The notes: generated by a model from the letters alone, not told the origin. A DNA stretch of 14,325 nucleotides from an uncultured Fretibacterium sp. (GCF_938030725.1 NZ_CALHIQ010000038.1:1-14325), one strand, 5' to 3'. Shown: positions 6,777 to 14,120, counted from the stretch's first letter. Numbers and translations are program-made.

Positions 6777-7805
6777 ATGAATCGACCGGTCAGGAAATTT
6801 CTCCCGGCGTTGGCGGTTCTCCTGCTGTGCGCCGGCGGTGCGGCCTTTTATTTCAAGGTCCCTGGTCCCGTCTGGGAGGGGCTTTTGCCCGTTCCGGAGG
6901 GGGAACTCGTCACCGTCCTGGTGACGCCGGGGACGAACGCGCGGCAGATCGCCCAGGCCTTCGAGGATCAGGGGGCCCTGGAGGGCAGCGCCGGAGACCT
7001 GGCCCGATGGATGGTCCGCTTTGGACTGGACCGGCGGATGCAGCCCGGATACTACAAGGTGGTGCGCTCCGCCCCCTGGTATGCGGCGCGGCAGCTCCGG
7101 GAGGCGCGGGCCTACCTGCTGCGGATGACCCTCATCCCCGGCGCGGACGCGTACTCGCTGCGCGAAGCCCTCTCCCTCGACGTCGCGTCGAAGGACGACG
7201 CGCTGCATCAGGCGGTCATGGACGACGCCAACTACCCCGAAGCGATGCGGGCAAAGCTGCCGGAGGACGAGTCCTCGCGTCTGGCCTTCCTTCAGCCGGA
7301 GAGCTATCCCGTGCTGGAGCGCACCCCGGCCGAACTTGTCCGAGCGGCCAGCGCCCACTGGTGGAAGCGGCTCGGCGCTGCCGCAGAGAGGATGACGAAG
7401 CAGGAGCTGCACCGGGCGGCCGTCATCGCCTCCATGGTGGAGCGGGAGGTCCTTCACGACTCCGAGGCGCCCAGGGTGGCCGGCGTGATCCAGCGCAGGC
7501 TGAAGGAGGGGATGCCGCTCCAGATCGACGCTACGGTCGTCTACGCCTGGAAACTCCAGGGCCGTCGGCTCACCAGGGTGCTGCGGAGCGACCTGGGGAT
7601 CGATTCCCCCTACAACACCTATCGCGTTTCAGGGCTGCCTCCGGGGCCCATCTGCGTCCCCGGCAGCGCCGCCTGGGACGCGGCCCTCAGCCCGGAGGAC
7701 GGCGGGGACTACTACTACGTAGCGGGGAAGGACGGCTACCATTACTTTGCAAAGACCTATGCGGAGCACCTGCGCAACGTGGACAGGGCGCGCTCCGGAC
7801 TGTAG
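6777..7805 (+). CDS. mltG: Endolytic murein transglycosylase MltG (YceG-like)
   Basis: MltG is an inner-membrane lytic transglycosylase that cuts nascent glycan strands and is thought to set their length. From ATG 6777 the protein is 342 aa: short basic N-terminus, one membrane helix (about 8-27), then the periplasmic YceG fold. The key signature is AAVIASMVEREV (214-225), with E222 at the catalytic position of E. coli E218. It is followed by MPLQIDATVVYAW (246-258), DSPYNTY (276-282), GLPPGPICVPG (286-296) and YHYFAKTYAEH (321-331). The usual EG-FPDTY segment is diverged, reading FLQPESYPV (171-179). ATG 6744 in the same frame would add 11 residues, but only 6777 has a reasonable ribosome-binding site (AAGGTG, 6761-6766). 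It is 15 bases from ftsK. Confidence 0.92.
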   Translation: MNRPVRKFLPALAVLLLCAGGAAFYFKVPGPVWEGLLPVPEGELVTVLVTPGTNARQIAQAFEDQGALEGSAGDLARWMVRFGLDRRMQPGYYKVVRSAPWYAARQLREARAYLLRMTLIPGADAYSLREALSLDVASKDDALHQAVMDDANYPEAMRAKLPEDESSRLAFLQPESYPVLERTPAELVRAASAHWWKRLGAAAERMTKQELHRAAVIASMVEREVLHDSEAPRVAGVIQRRLKEGMPLQIDATVVYAWKLQGRRLTRVLRSDLGIDSPYNTYRVSGLPPGPICVPGSAAWDAALSPEDGGDYYYVAGKDGYHYFAKTYAEHLRNVDRARSGL

Positions 7806-7820
7806 AAGGGAGGTATCCAG

Positions 7821-10757
7821 GTGGCCTCGAATTACGATGCGGAACGAGGGTCCGGCGAACAGGGTGGCCGCAGGGCGGCCGCGTCCAGGGGAAACTGGGG
7901 CGAGCTGGTCGTCCTGCTCCTGATCGCCGTTGACGTCTACGTCATGGCCTCCCTCTTCAACAGCTCCTGGGTCGGGCAGTCGGGGGGGCAGATCGGTGAA
8001 TACCTGCGCACGGTCTGGGGCGGTGCGGTGCTGATCCCTCTTTTGTTCTTGCTGTACCTGTGCTTTGCGCGGCTCGTCCGCTTCCGCATCCCCCGGCCCC
8101 TGGGGCAGATTCTGGGGACAGCGCAGCTCTACGTTTCGCTGGCCTTCATGCTGGGCATCGCCCAATACGTGGGCTGGAACCCAACGTGGAGCTTCTTCGA
8201 GCCGGGGTCGGTGGGGCGGGGCCTGGCGCGCCTCTTCGTCCTGAACTTGGGGATGCTGGGCGCTCTCCTGGCGGCGGCGGCCTCCTTCCTGCTGGCGGCC
8301 TTCTTCTTCGGCTCCCGAATCCTTGCGCTGCTCGTGGCCGCCCTGCCCGCGGGGAACTCGGAGGACCCGGAGGCGGACGCCGACTCCGGACGAGAGCCGT
8401 CCCCCCCGCCCTCATCCCCGGCCCGGCAGGCCGCCGCCCGGTCCGAGGTCTACGTCGAGCGGGTGGGGAAGGTCCACCCCCTCCACGACGCCCTGCTCTC
8501 GTCGGAAGCGCAGGCGCCGGAGGATGGGGCGCGCCTGGTGCGTCACACCTCCACCGGCGGCGTCCCCTTCGACCCCCTGACGCCGGTCACCCCGAACGGC
8601 CTCGCGGGCCGGAGCTCCGCGCCGGAGCCGCGCCGAGTGCCTCAGGGGCAGGTTGTGGACGTTCCGCCCCCTCCGGACGGTCCCTTCGTGCCCGCTGGGC
8701 CGGAGGAGGTCGAATCCCCGAGCCCGTCACCCTTCCTGCGGCAGGACACGGCCGTTCCAGCCGACGAGCCTTCTTCTCCGGCGGCTCAGGTAGTTGGCGA
8801 GGCGTCGGAGAGGGAGGCGCAAGCCGAGGCGGCGGAGTCGCCGGCCTCCGACCGTCCCCCTTCCGCGGCACCGGACAGGGCGGAGGCCCCCCGTGAAGCG
8901 CCCCGTGGCGGAGTCCCGGAAGCGGGGACCGCTCAACCCAGAAAGACGGCGGTAGAGATTCTGGACGACCTCCTTTCCTCGCTGGAGGCCGGAACCTTCT
9001 CCGTGCGTCCGGACCTGCTGAAGCCCATGGACGGCGAGGTCACGCCTCACTCGACCGAACCGTGGGAGGCGCCCCTCCAGCCAAGCGGCCCGGCGGAGAC
9101 ACCAAAAGATCCGGTCATGTCGGAGGCGCCGCAAACGACACCCCCAGCGCCGCAGGCCCCTGAGCCTCAAGCGGCTAGCGCTTCGGAGGCACGGGCCCGC
9201 GATGCGGAGTGCGACGGACGAAGCACGGCCCTTCAGGCGGAGGTGCCGGAGGTGGTGTTGCCTGAGGAGCTCGACGAGAGGCGCTCTCTGGAGGGGGTCT
9301 TTCCGCCGCAGCTGGACCTCTTCGGCCCACCGGTGGAGGACGTGGCGGACCAGAAGGCCACGGCGGCGGCGGCGGCTCAGGGAGAGGTCATCGTCGAAAC
9401 GCTGAAGAACTTCGGCATCACCGCATCCATCGCCCACATCGTGATCGGCCCGTCGGTGGTCCAGTTTCAGATCGAGCTGGCTCCCGGCACCAAGGTCAAC
9501 AAGGTGGCGGGGCTGGCCAGCGACCTGACGATGGCCCTGGCCGTCGTTTCCGTCCGAGTGGAGGCCCCCATCCTGGGGCAGCACTACGTGGGCATCGAGA
9601 TACCCAACTCCAAACGCCGGGGCATCCCTCTGCGGATGGCGATGGAGTCCCCGGAGTTTGCAGAGTGTCGGGCCGTATTGCCGCTGCAGATGGGGATGCA
9701 GGTGGACTCCAGCTTCCTGGTCTGCGGCCTGGAGGACATGCCCCACCTCCTCGTGGCGGGGACCACGGGGTCGGGCAAGAGCGTATTCGTCAACGCCTGC
9801 ATCCTGGGGATGTGCTCGCGCCGCACGCCGGACGAGCTGAAGCTGATCCTGGTGGACCCAAAGCACGTGGAGTTCGCCATCTATGAGGGGTTGCCCCATC
9901 TCCTGGCCCGGCCCATCTCCGACTCCCGCAAGGCCATCGACGCCCTGACCTGGGCCGTTCAGGAGATGGAAACCCGGACGGAGAACTTCGCGCGGGCGCG
10001 GGTGCGCAGCCTGGCCCCCTACAACGAGAAGGTGCTGCCGAAGGACCGGTACCCGAACATCGTGGTGGTGGTGGACGAGCTGGCGGACCTCATGTACACC
10101 GCGGGCAAGGAGGTGGAGGGCCTCATCGCCCGCCTGGCCCAGAAGTCGCGCGCGGCGGGCATCCACCTGATCCTCGCCACTCAGCGCCCCTCGGTGGACG
10201 TGATCACGGGGCTGATCAAGGCGAACGTGCCCGCGCGGGTGGCCTTTGCCGTGCCGTCACAGACGGACTCACGCACCATCATTGATACAGGGGGTGCCGA
10301 CAAGCTGCTGGGCAAGGGGGACATGCTGTTCCGCAGCACGCGCTTCCCCCGCCCTCTTCGCCTTCAGTCCCCCTTCATCACGGAGGAGCGCACGCTGGAC
10401 TTCGTGGAGTACATGAAGGACGTGTTCGGCCCACCGGACTACATCGAGTTTGCGGACAGCAACGGAGGCGGGGGCGGGGACGGCCGCGGCGGCAACGGCG
10501 CCGTGGATGACCCCAAGATGGAGGAGGCCATCCGCACCGTGATGGAGACGGGCATCACCTCCGCCAGCGGGCTGCAGAGGCTCTTGAGCATCGGATACCC
10601 CAAGGCCGGCCGCCTCATCACCGCGATGGAGCAGTTGGGCATCGTTGGGCCCCAGATGCCCAACAGCACGAAGCCCCGGCAGATACTGCTGGACGAGGAG
10701 AGCGCCTTCGAGGCGTTGGAGCGTGCCAGGACCGGAGGAATCTTCGACGAGGACTGA
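7821..10757 (+). CDS. ftsK: DNA translocase FtsK/SpoIIIE
   Basis: FtsK is a septum-located double-strand DNA pump that clears the terminus and promotes chromosome dimer resolution. In 978 aa I see four hydrophobic membrane segments (about 27-47, 66-86, 100-118 and 137-163). A Pro/Ala/Glu-rich linker follows (about 178-515), then the motor from about 519. Walker A is GTTGSGKS (647-654) and Walker B VVVVDE (748-753), followed by LAQKSRAAGIHLILATQRP. A glycine-rich hinge leads to the gamma winged helix (about 896-960, with LQRLLSIGYPKAGRLI and MEQLGIVGP) that reads KOPS-type sequences. The start is GTG 7821 with AAGGGAGGT 6 bases upstream. It ends the long run of co-oriented genes and lies 15 bases after mltG. 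Confidence 0.96.
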   Translation: MASNYDAERGSGEQGGRRAAASRGNWGELVVLLLIAVDVYVMASLFNSSWVGQSGGQIGEYLRTVWGGAVLIPLLFLLYLCFARLVRFRIPRPLGQILGTAQLYVSLAFMLGIAQYVGWNPTWSFFEPGSVGRGLARLFVLNLGMLGALLAAAASFLLAAFFFGSRILALLVAALPAGNSEDPEADADSGREPSPPPSSPARQAAARSEVYVERVGKVHPLHDALLSSEAQAPEDGARLVRHTSTGGVPFDPLTPVTPNGLAGRSSAPEPRRVPQGQVVDVPPPPDGPFVPAGPEEVESPSPSPFLRQDTAVPADEPSSPAAQVVGEASEREAQAEAAESPASDRPPSAAPDRAEAPREAPRGGVPEAGTAQPRKTAVEILDDLLSSLEAGTFSVRPDLLKPMDGEVTPHSTEPWEAPLQPSGPAETPKDPVMSEAPQTTPPAPQAPEPQAASASEARARDAECDGRSTALQAEVPEVVLPEELDERRSLEGVFPPQLDLFGPPVEDVADQKATAAAAAQGEVIVETLKNFGITASIAHIVIGPSVVQFQIELAPGTKVNKVAGLASDLTMALAVVSVRVEAPILGQHYVGIEIPNSKRRGIPLRMAMESPEFAECRAVLPLQMGMQVDSSFLVCGLEDMPHLLVAGTTGSGKSVFVNACILGMCSRRTPDELKLILVDPKHVEFAIYEGLPHLLARPISDSRKAIDALTWAVQEMETRTENFARARVRSLAPYNEKVLPKDRYPNIVVVVDELADLMYTAGKEVEGLIARLAQKSRAAGIHLILATQRPSVDVITGLIKANVPARVAFAVPSQTDSRTIIDTGGADKLLGKGDMLFRSTRFPRPLRLQSPFITEERTLDFVEYMKDVFGPPDYIEFADSNGGGGGDGRGGNGAVDDPKMEEAIRTVMETGITSASGLQRLLSIGYPKAGRLITAMEQLGIVGPQMPNSTKPRQILLDEESAFEALERARTGGIFDED

Positions 10758-10783
10758 ATGTCTCCCGCTGCTGTGGGGCCTTG

Positions 10784-10792
10784 TGATATAAT
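10784..10792 (+). promoter_or_regulatory. Extended -10 promoter of the ferredoxin gene
   Basis: TGATATAAT is a perfect TGnTATAAT extended -10 element. No -35 match is visible at 16-18 bases, which such promoters do not need. The predicted start is about 10799. This makes the ferredoxin gene an independent unit from ftsK. Confidence 0.75.
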
Positions 10793-10798
10793 GTAACA

Positions 10799-10820
10799 GT
10801 CGGGGTTTTTCGACCCCGGC
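10799..10820 (+). repeat. Stem-loop at the predicted 5' end of the ferredoxin mRNA
   Basis: GTCGGGGT (10799-10806) pairs with ACCCCGGC (10813-10820) through one G-U pair, around a TTTTCG loop. The base of the stem coincides with the predicted transcription start. Either it is a 5'-terminal stem that stabilises the mRNA, or it is a weak terminator for ftsK. No T-run follows immediately (GAGGATTTTG), which argues against efficient termination. Confidence 0.55.
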
Positions 10821-10869
10821 GAGGATTTTGTGCTTCAACGGTTTTAATTTTTGGGGGGAGGTTTTTTCT

Positions 10870-11043
10870 ATGGCTAAGGCCAAAGTGGATGCTGGTACGT
10901 GCGTCGGGTGCGAGTCCTGCGTTGGGGCATGCCCCGTTTCCGCCATCTCGATGACGGACGGACACGCGCAGGTGGACGAGGGCAAGTGCGTCGAGTGCGG
11001 CAGCTGCGTTTCGACCTGCCCGGTCAGCGCCATCTCTCAGTAG
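10870..11043 (+). CDS. Small 2[4Fe-4S] ferredoxin
   Basis: This 57-aa clostridial-type ferredoxin is a soluble low-potential electron carrier, probably serving oxidoreductases or hydrogenases of an anaerobe. It has two CxxCxxCxxxCP motifs (C11, C14, C17, C21 and C40, C43, C46, C50), each expected to bind two clusters' ligands in the usual crossed pattern. The halves are an internal duplication: residues 11-27 and 40-56 match at 13 of 17 positions, both ending CPVSAIS. ATG 10870 is preceded by GGAGG (10857-10861) at 8 bases; the upstream in-frame ATG at 10828 lacks such a site and would add residues that do not look like ferredoxin. The gene has its own promoter and terminator, consistent with strong independent expression. 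The specific redox partner cannot be read from the context. Confidence 0.95.
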   Translation: MAKAKVDAGTCVGCESCVGACPVSAISMTDGHAQVDEGKCVECGSCVSTCPVSAISQ

Positions 11044-11066
11044 CCTGTTTGAGGCGAAGCTTCGTT

Positions 11067-11093
11067 CGACGGGGGAGACCCCGTCGTTTTTTT
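11067..11093 (+). terminator. Rho-independent terminator of the ferredoxin gene
   Basis: CGACGGGG (11067-11074), a GAGA tetraloop (GNRA type) and CCCCGTCG (11079-11086) form a perfect 8-bp stem followed by seven Ts (11087-11093). It lies 23 bases after the ferredoxin stop. A 10-bp palindrome CGAAGCTTCG (11055-11064) sits just before it. Confidence 0.93.
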
Positions 11094-11104
11094 ATGCCCT
11101 GCGC

Positions 11105-11131
11105 TTAAGTTTTTTCCCTCAGCGCCGATAA
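11105..11131 (+). promoter_or_regulatory. Sigma-28 (FliA/SigD) promoter of the flagellin gene
   Basis: TTAAGTTT (11105-11112), 11 bases, then GCCGATAA (11124-11131). The enterobacterial sigma-28 consensus is TAAAGTTT-N11-GCCGATAA: the -10 is a perfect match, the -35 matches 7 of 8 and the spacing is exact. Transcription should start near 11138. This is the strongest regulatory signal in the window and places the flagellin in the late flagellar class. Confidence 0.9.
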
Positions 11132-11137
11132 AAATAA

Positions 11138-11360
11138 GTGTAGTGGCTCGACTTGCGGGGAGGTCGGGGGCGCAGCCCGCTCTCGGACTTCATCCGAACG
11201 TTTTGTTGAGGGATGTGGTACACTACATAAAGTAAGGCTTTTCGTCTTTTGTGTTTGTTCTGCGCGCTCTTTTCGGTGTGGACCAGGATGGTCTTTGGAG
11301 GCTTTTCAGAACTTTGGGAGACGGGACAGGATGGCCCGTCTGCAGGAGGTTAGGACAGTT
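11138..11360 (+). promoter_or_regulatory. Flagellin 5' leader with GGA-loop hairpins
   Basis: There is no gene in the 317 bases between the ferredoxin and flagellin genes; beyond terminator and promoter they hold this leader of about 220 nt. TGTAGTG (11139-11145) at the predicted 5' end is complementary to CACTACA (11221-11227) and could close an upstream domain containing TCGGA-CTTCA-TCCGA (11183-11197). Nearer the start codon, CAGGATGG occurs twice (11284-11291 and 11327-11334), each time in a hairpin with GGA in the loop: GACCA-GGA-TGGTC (11281-11293), and 11321-11339 with ACGGG/CCCGT arms. The second hairpin ends 4 bases before the Shine-Dalgarno, which itself contains GGA. This resembles CsrA sites. 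Confidence 0.5.
11344..11350 (+). promoter_or_regulatory. Shine-Dalgarno that fixes the flagellin start
   Basis: AGGAGGT lies 10 bases before ATG 11361. The reading frame is open upstream, with in-frame starts at TTG 11295 and ATG 11331. Only 11361 has a proper site and gives the canonical flagellin N-terminus MRIYHN. Confidence 0.8.
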
Positions 11361-14120
11361 ATGAGGATTTACCACAACGTACCGGCGCTTTTCGCGTACA
11401 ACGCACTGAACAACACCAACAGGTCGCTTCAGAAGTCCATTCAGACCCTTTCGACGGGCTTGCGCATCAACAGCGCGGCGGACGACGCCGCGGGGCTGGC
11501 CATCAGCGAGAAGATGCGGGCCCAGATCAGCGGCATGAACATGGCGGTCCGCAACGCGGAGGACGGCGTTTCCATGCTGCAGACGGCGGAGGGCGCCCTG
11601 TCCTCGACGCACAGCATCCTCCAGCGCATGAGGGAGCTCGCGGTGCAGGCGGCGAACGACACGCTGACCCAGCAGGACCGGGAGTACATTCAGCTCGAGG
11701 TCGATCAGCTGAAGGACGAGATCAACCGCATCTCCACCGCCACCCAGTTCAACAACAAGAAGCTCCTGGACGGCACCTCGGCGGGCATCTGGTCCTCCAC
11801 GGATCTGGCCACGAAGGCGTACATCCGCGGCTCCCTGCGGGAGATCGACCAGTTCGGCCAGAAGAGCGCCTTTGAGGGCAACTACAAGATCAGCATTACA
11901 GCCACGCCGGGGCAGGCCGAGGCCAAGAAGACGGACATCTTTAGAATCAAGCACCCGAACGTCACGATGGGGGTCAGTCTGAACGACCAGGCCGGGATTG
12001 CCGGGCTGCGGGTGGACAACCTTCCAGCAGGGAGCTACACGGTGAAGACGGCCGCTGCGCCAGCAGACTCCGCCGCGACGCTGACGGGGCAGTACGGGTT
12101 CAAATTGGGCAAGTCCTACACTGCCGAGAGCACGTCCTTTCAGGTTAACGACAAAGGTGCTGCAATAACCTGGAATGGCGATAAAAAACTGACAATCAAG
12201 GTCGGTGGAACCCAGATCGGCAACGAGATTACATTTACTAACGAATCTCTGGAGGACGCCCTAACCAAAATCAAGGCGGAGCTGGCCAAGTCGACGCTGG
12301 ATGGGGTCACCCTGAGCGCGGAGATGGACACCAGCGGCGGCGGAACCAAGGGCAAGATCGTCATCAAGGCCTTTAAGGTGGGGGGCCAGGCGGACGACGT
12401 CAAGATAGAGCTCTCAGGGGGAGCGACTGCTGGTACTCCTACAGCAACTGTGCCCTTTAATTCCACCGCGGCTAATGGTGTGGAGCGTAACGTCACCTTT
12501 GCCGATATTCTCGACGCGAAGGTAAAGGACGCGGACCTTGAGAACAACGCTAGCATCCTCTACGAGGTGGTGTCGGTCGACGCTCAGTCGAAGAGCGTGA
12601 CGCTGAAGGCGACAGCCAACGTGCTGAGGCCAGACGGCAGTGTGGTCAACAGGGTGAACGATAACATCGTTCTAACGGAGAAGGCCTTTGTGGACCTCAG
12701 CAAGAGCCTGGGGCTGGGCAAGGAGGGGACGGTCACTCCCCCCAATGGGACGGACGGAGCCCTTCAGATGAGCCTGAAGGAAGGGATGACGAGGTTCTTC
12801 AGCGTTGGAAACAAGTTTGTCTACAATGTGACGAAGAAGGCCGCTGCAAACGCTCAGACGGTGGAGATCGAAGGGCAACAGACGAGTACGTGGCCCTACA
12901 ACTGGGGCGGATCGGTTTCCGACGCCACCTTGAAGTTTGGCCTGGACGCGAAGAAGGTGATGGAGAAGGAGCTGCACTTCCGGAACTTCTACCTCAACGA
13001 CAAGAACGGCACGGTCTACGAGGGCGACATCGTCCTAACCACCAACAAGACCGAGATGACGGCGGGAAAGACGCTGGCCACGTTCGAGGCGGCCTATATT
13101 GGGCAGGTGGCCAAGAGCGACGTGAAGCTGCGGGATCTGGAGAAGTTCTGGACCAGCCAGGGCGTCTTCATGTTGACGGACCCCCAGACGATCACCATCT
13201 CCCAGGGGGACGGCAAGAGCACCACGATCACGCTCCACGCCACGGACACGCTGGGCGAGCTGCGCAGCAAGCTGAACGACGCCATCGCCAACGGCCTGGG
13301 GCAGGCCCGCTTCGCCGTCAGCAACGCTAACGACTTCGTGACGTTCGTGGGCAAGGGCACGGAGAAGGACTACGGCCTTGAAACGGTGCCGGGGACCTTC
13401 ATCATCCGCTCCTTGGTGGCCGGAGCGGCGGGCCGGCTCTCCTTCAGCGGCAACGAGGACCTGGTCAACGCCCTTTCCCTGAACGTGGTGCAGGAGGCGA
13501 AGGAGAACTCCTTCACGGCCTCCGTGTACGACGCCCACACGGGCGCGACGATCGCGAGCAACGTGAAGGTGTCCGGCAACCAGCTCATCGGCGTGATCCA
13601 CAAGAACGTGGACGTGGAGTTCGACCCCATGGCCAACATCAAGGTGACCTGGAACGAGAACCTGCGGAACTTCGTCCTGTCCGCCGACGGGACGCCCTAC
13701 GAGACGGTGCTGCACATCGTGGACAACAGCACGATCTTCCAGGTGGGGGCGAACGAGGGCGAGGACCTGGCGATCGACATCGGGAACATGGGGGCGAACG
13801 CCTTGGGCGTTACCCGCGTCATCGTGACGGACCGCGGGTCCGCCGCGCGGGCCATCACCATCCTGGACACGGCCATCGGAAAGGTCTCCACACAGCGCGC
13901 CAAGATTGGCGCCTACCAGAACTCGCTGGAGCACACGGTGTCGAACCTGACCACCACCAGCACGAACCTGACGGCGGCGGAGAGCCGCATTCGGGATGCG
14001 GACATGGCCAAGGCCATGATGGAGTTCGTGAAGCTGCAGGTCTTGAACCAGTCGGGTACCTCGATGCTGGCCCAGGCGAACCAGCTTCCTCAGAACGTCC
14101 TGAGCCTCTTGAGGTCTTAA
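11361..14120 (+). CDS. fliC: Flagellin (filament protein), unusually large
   Basis: This 919-aa flagellin is exported through the flagellar type III apparatus and polymerises into the filament. The N-terminal D0/D1 is canonical: MRIYHNVPAL, LSTGLRINSAADDAAGLAIS (30-49), NAEDGVSMLQTAEGAL (65-80) and LQRMRELAVQAAND (87-100). So is the C-terminus, from about 796: RDADMAKAMMEFVKLQVLNQ and the LPQNVLSLLR end. Between them lies a variable region of about 630 residues, against a Salmonella FliC total near 490. It contains two stretches resembling flagellin IN/hook modules, at about 276-323 (KLTIKVGG) and 607-645 (TITISQGDG, DTLGELRSKLNDAI). I see no cysteine and no HExxH, so it is not a flagellinolysin. 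Sigma-28 drives it, it has its own terminator, and no other flagellar gene is nearby. Parts of the centre are AT-richer. Confidence 0.96.
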   Translation: MRIYHNVPALFAYNALNNTNRSLQKSIQTLSTGLRINSAADDAAGLAISEKMRAQISGMNMAVRNAEDGVSMLQTAEGALSSTHSILQRMRELAVQAANDTLTQQDREYIQLEVDQLKDEINRISTATQFNNKKLLDGTSAGIWSSTDLATKAYIRGSLREIDQFGQKSAFEGNYKISITATPGQAEAKKTDIFRIKHPNVTMGVSLNDQAGIAGLRVDNLPAGSYTVKTAAAPADSAATLTGQYGFKLGKSYTAESTSFQVNDKGAAITWNGDKKLTIKVGGTQIGNEITFTNESLEDALTKIKAELAKSTLDGVTLSAEMDTSGGGTKGKIVIKAFKVGGQADDVKIELSGGATAGTPTATVPFNSTAANGVERNVTFADILDAKVKDADLENNASILYEVVSVDAQSKSVTLKATANVLRPDGSVVNRVNDNIVLTEKAFVDLSKSLGLGKEGTVTPPNGTDGALQMSLKEGMTRFFSVGNKFVYNVTKKAAANAQTVEIEGQQTSTWPYNWGGSVSDATLKFGLDAKKVMEKELHFRNFYLNDKNGTVYEGDIVLTTNKTEMTAGKTLATFEAAYIGQVAKSDVKLRDLEKFWTSQGVFMLTDPQTITISQGDGKSTTITLHATDTLGELRSKLNDAIANGLGQARFAVSNANDFVTFVGKGTEKDYGLETVPGTFIIRSLVAGAAGRLSFSGNEDLVNALSLNVVQEAKENSFTASVYDAHTGATIASNVKVSGNQLIGVIHKNVDVEFDPMANIKVTWNENLRNFVLSADGTPYETVLHIVDNSTIFQVGANEGEDLAIDIGNMGANALGVTRVIVTDRGSAARAITILDTAIGKVSTQRAKIGAYQNSLEHTVSNLTTTSTNLTAAESRIRDADMAKAMMEFVKLQVLNQSGTSMLAQANQLPQNVLSLLRS
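12135..12535 (+). other. Compositionally distinct patches in the flagellin variable region
   Basis: Two stretches, about 12135-12260 and 12420-12535, use AT-ending codons (AAT, AAA, ATT, ACT, GCT) far more than the flanks, where third positions are nearly all G or C. They encode part of the outer variable domain, including the first IN-like module. This fits mosaic exchange within the surface-exposed part of the gene, but boundaries are judged by eye. Confidence 0.5.

Noticed and set aside
5886..7457. Long open frame on the - strand antisense to queA and mltG
   Set aside because: It runs opposite two well-conserved genes, its product is Arg/Pro/His-rich low-complexity sequence with no recognisable motif, and GC-rich genes commonly leave such frames open on the other strand.
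8727..10166. 479-codon open frame on the - strand across ftsK
   Set aside because: It mirrors the FtsK codons, has composition typical of antisense GC-rich DNA, and lacks a convincing ribosome-binding site or motif.
10799..10820. Intrinsic terminator for ftsK
   Set aside because: The stem is good but lacks a following T-run and starts exactly where the extended -10 promoter predicts transcription to begin, so a 5'-end stem is the better reading.
11295..11360. Upstream in-frame extension of flagellin (TTG 11295, ATG 11331)
   Set aside because: Neither codon has a suitable ribosome-binding site, and flagellin N-termini begin at the MRI-HN motif supplied by ATG 11361 behind AGGAGGT.
12960..13000. 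Metalloprotease (flagellinolysin) motif in the flagellin centre
   Set aside because: The only histidine after a charged stretch reads KELHFRNF; there is no HExxH anywhere in the variable region.
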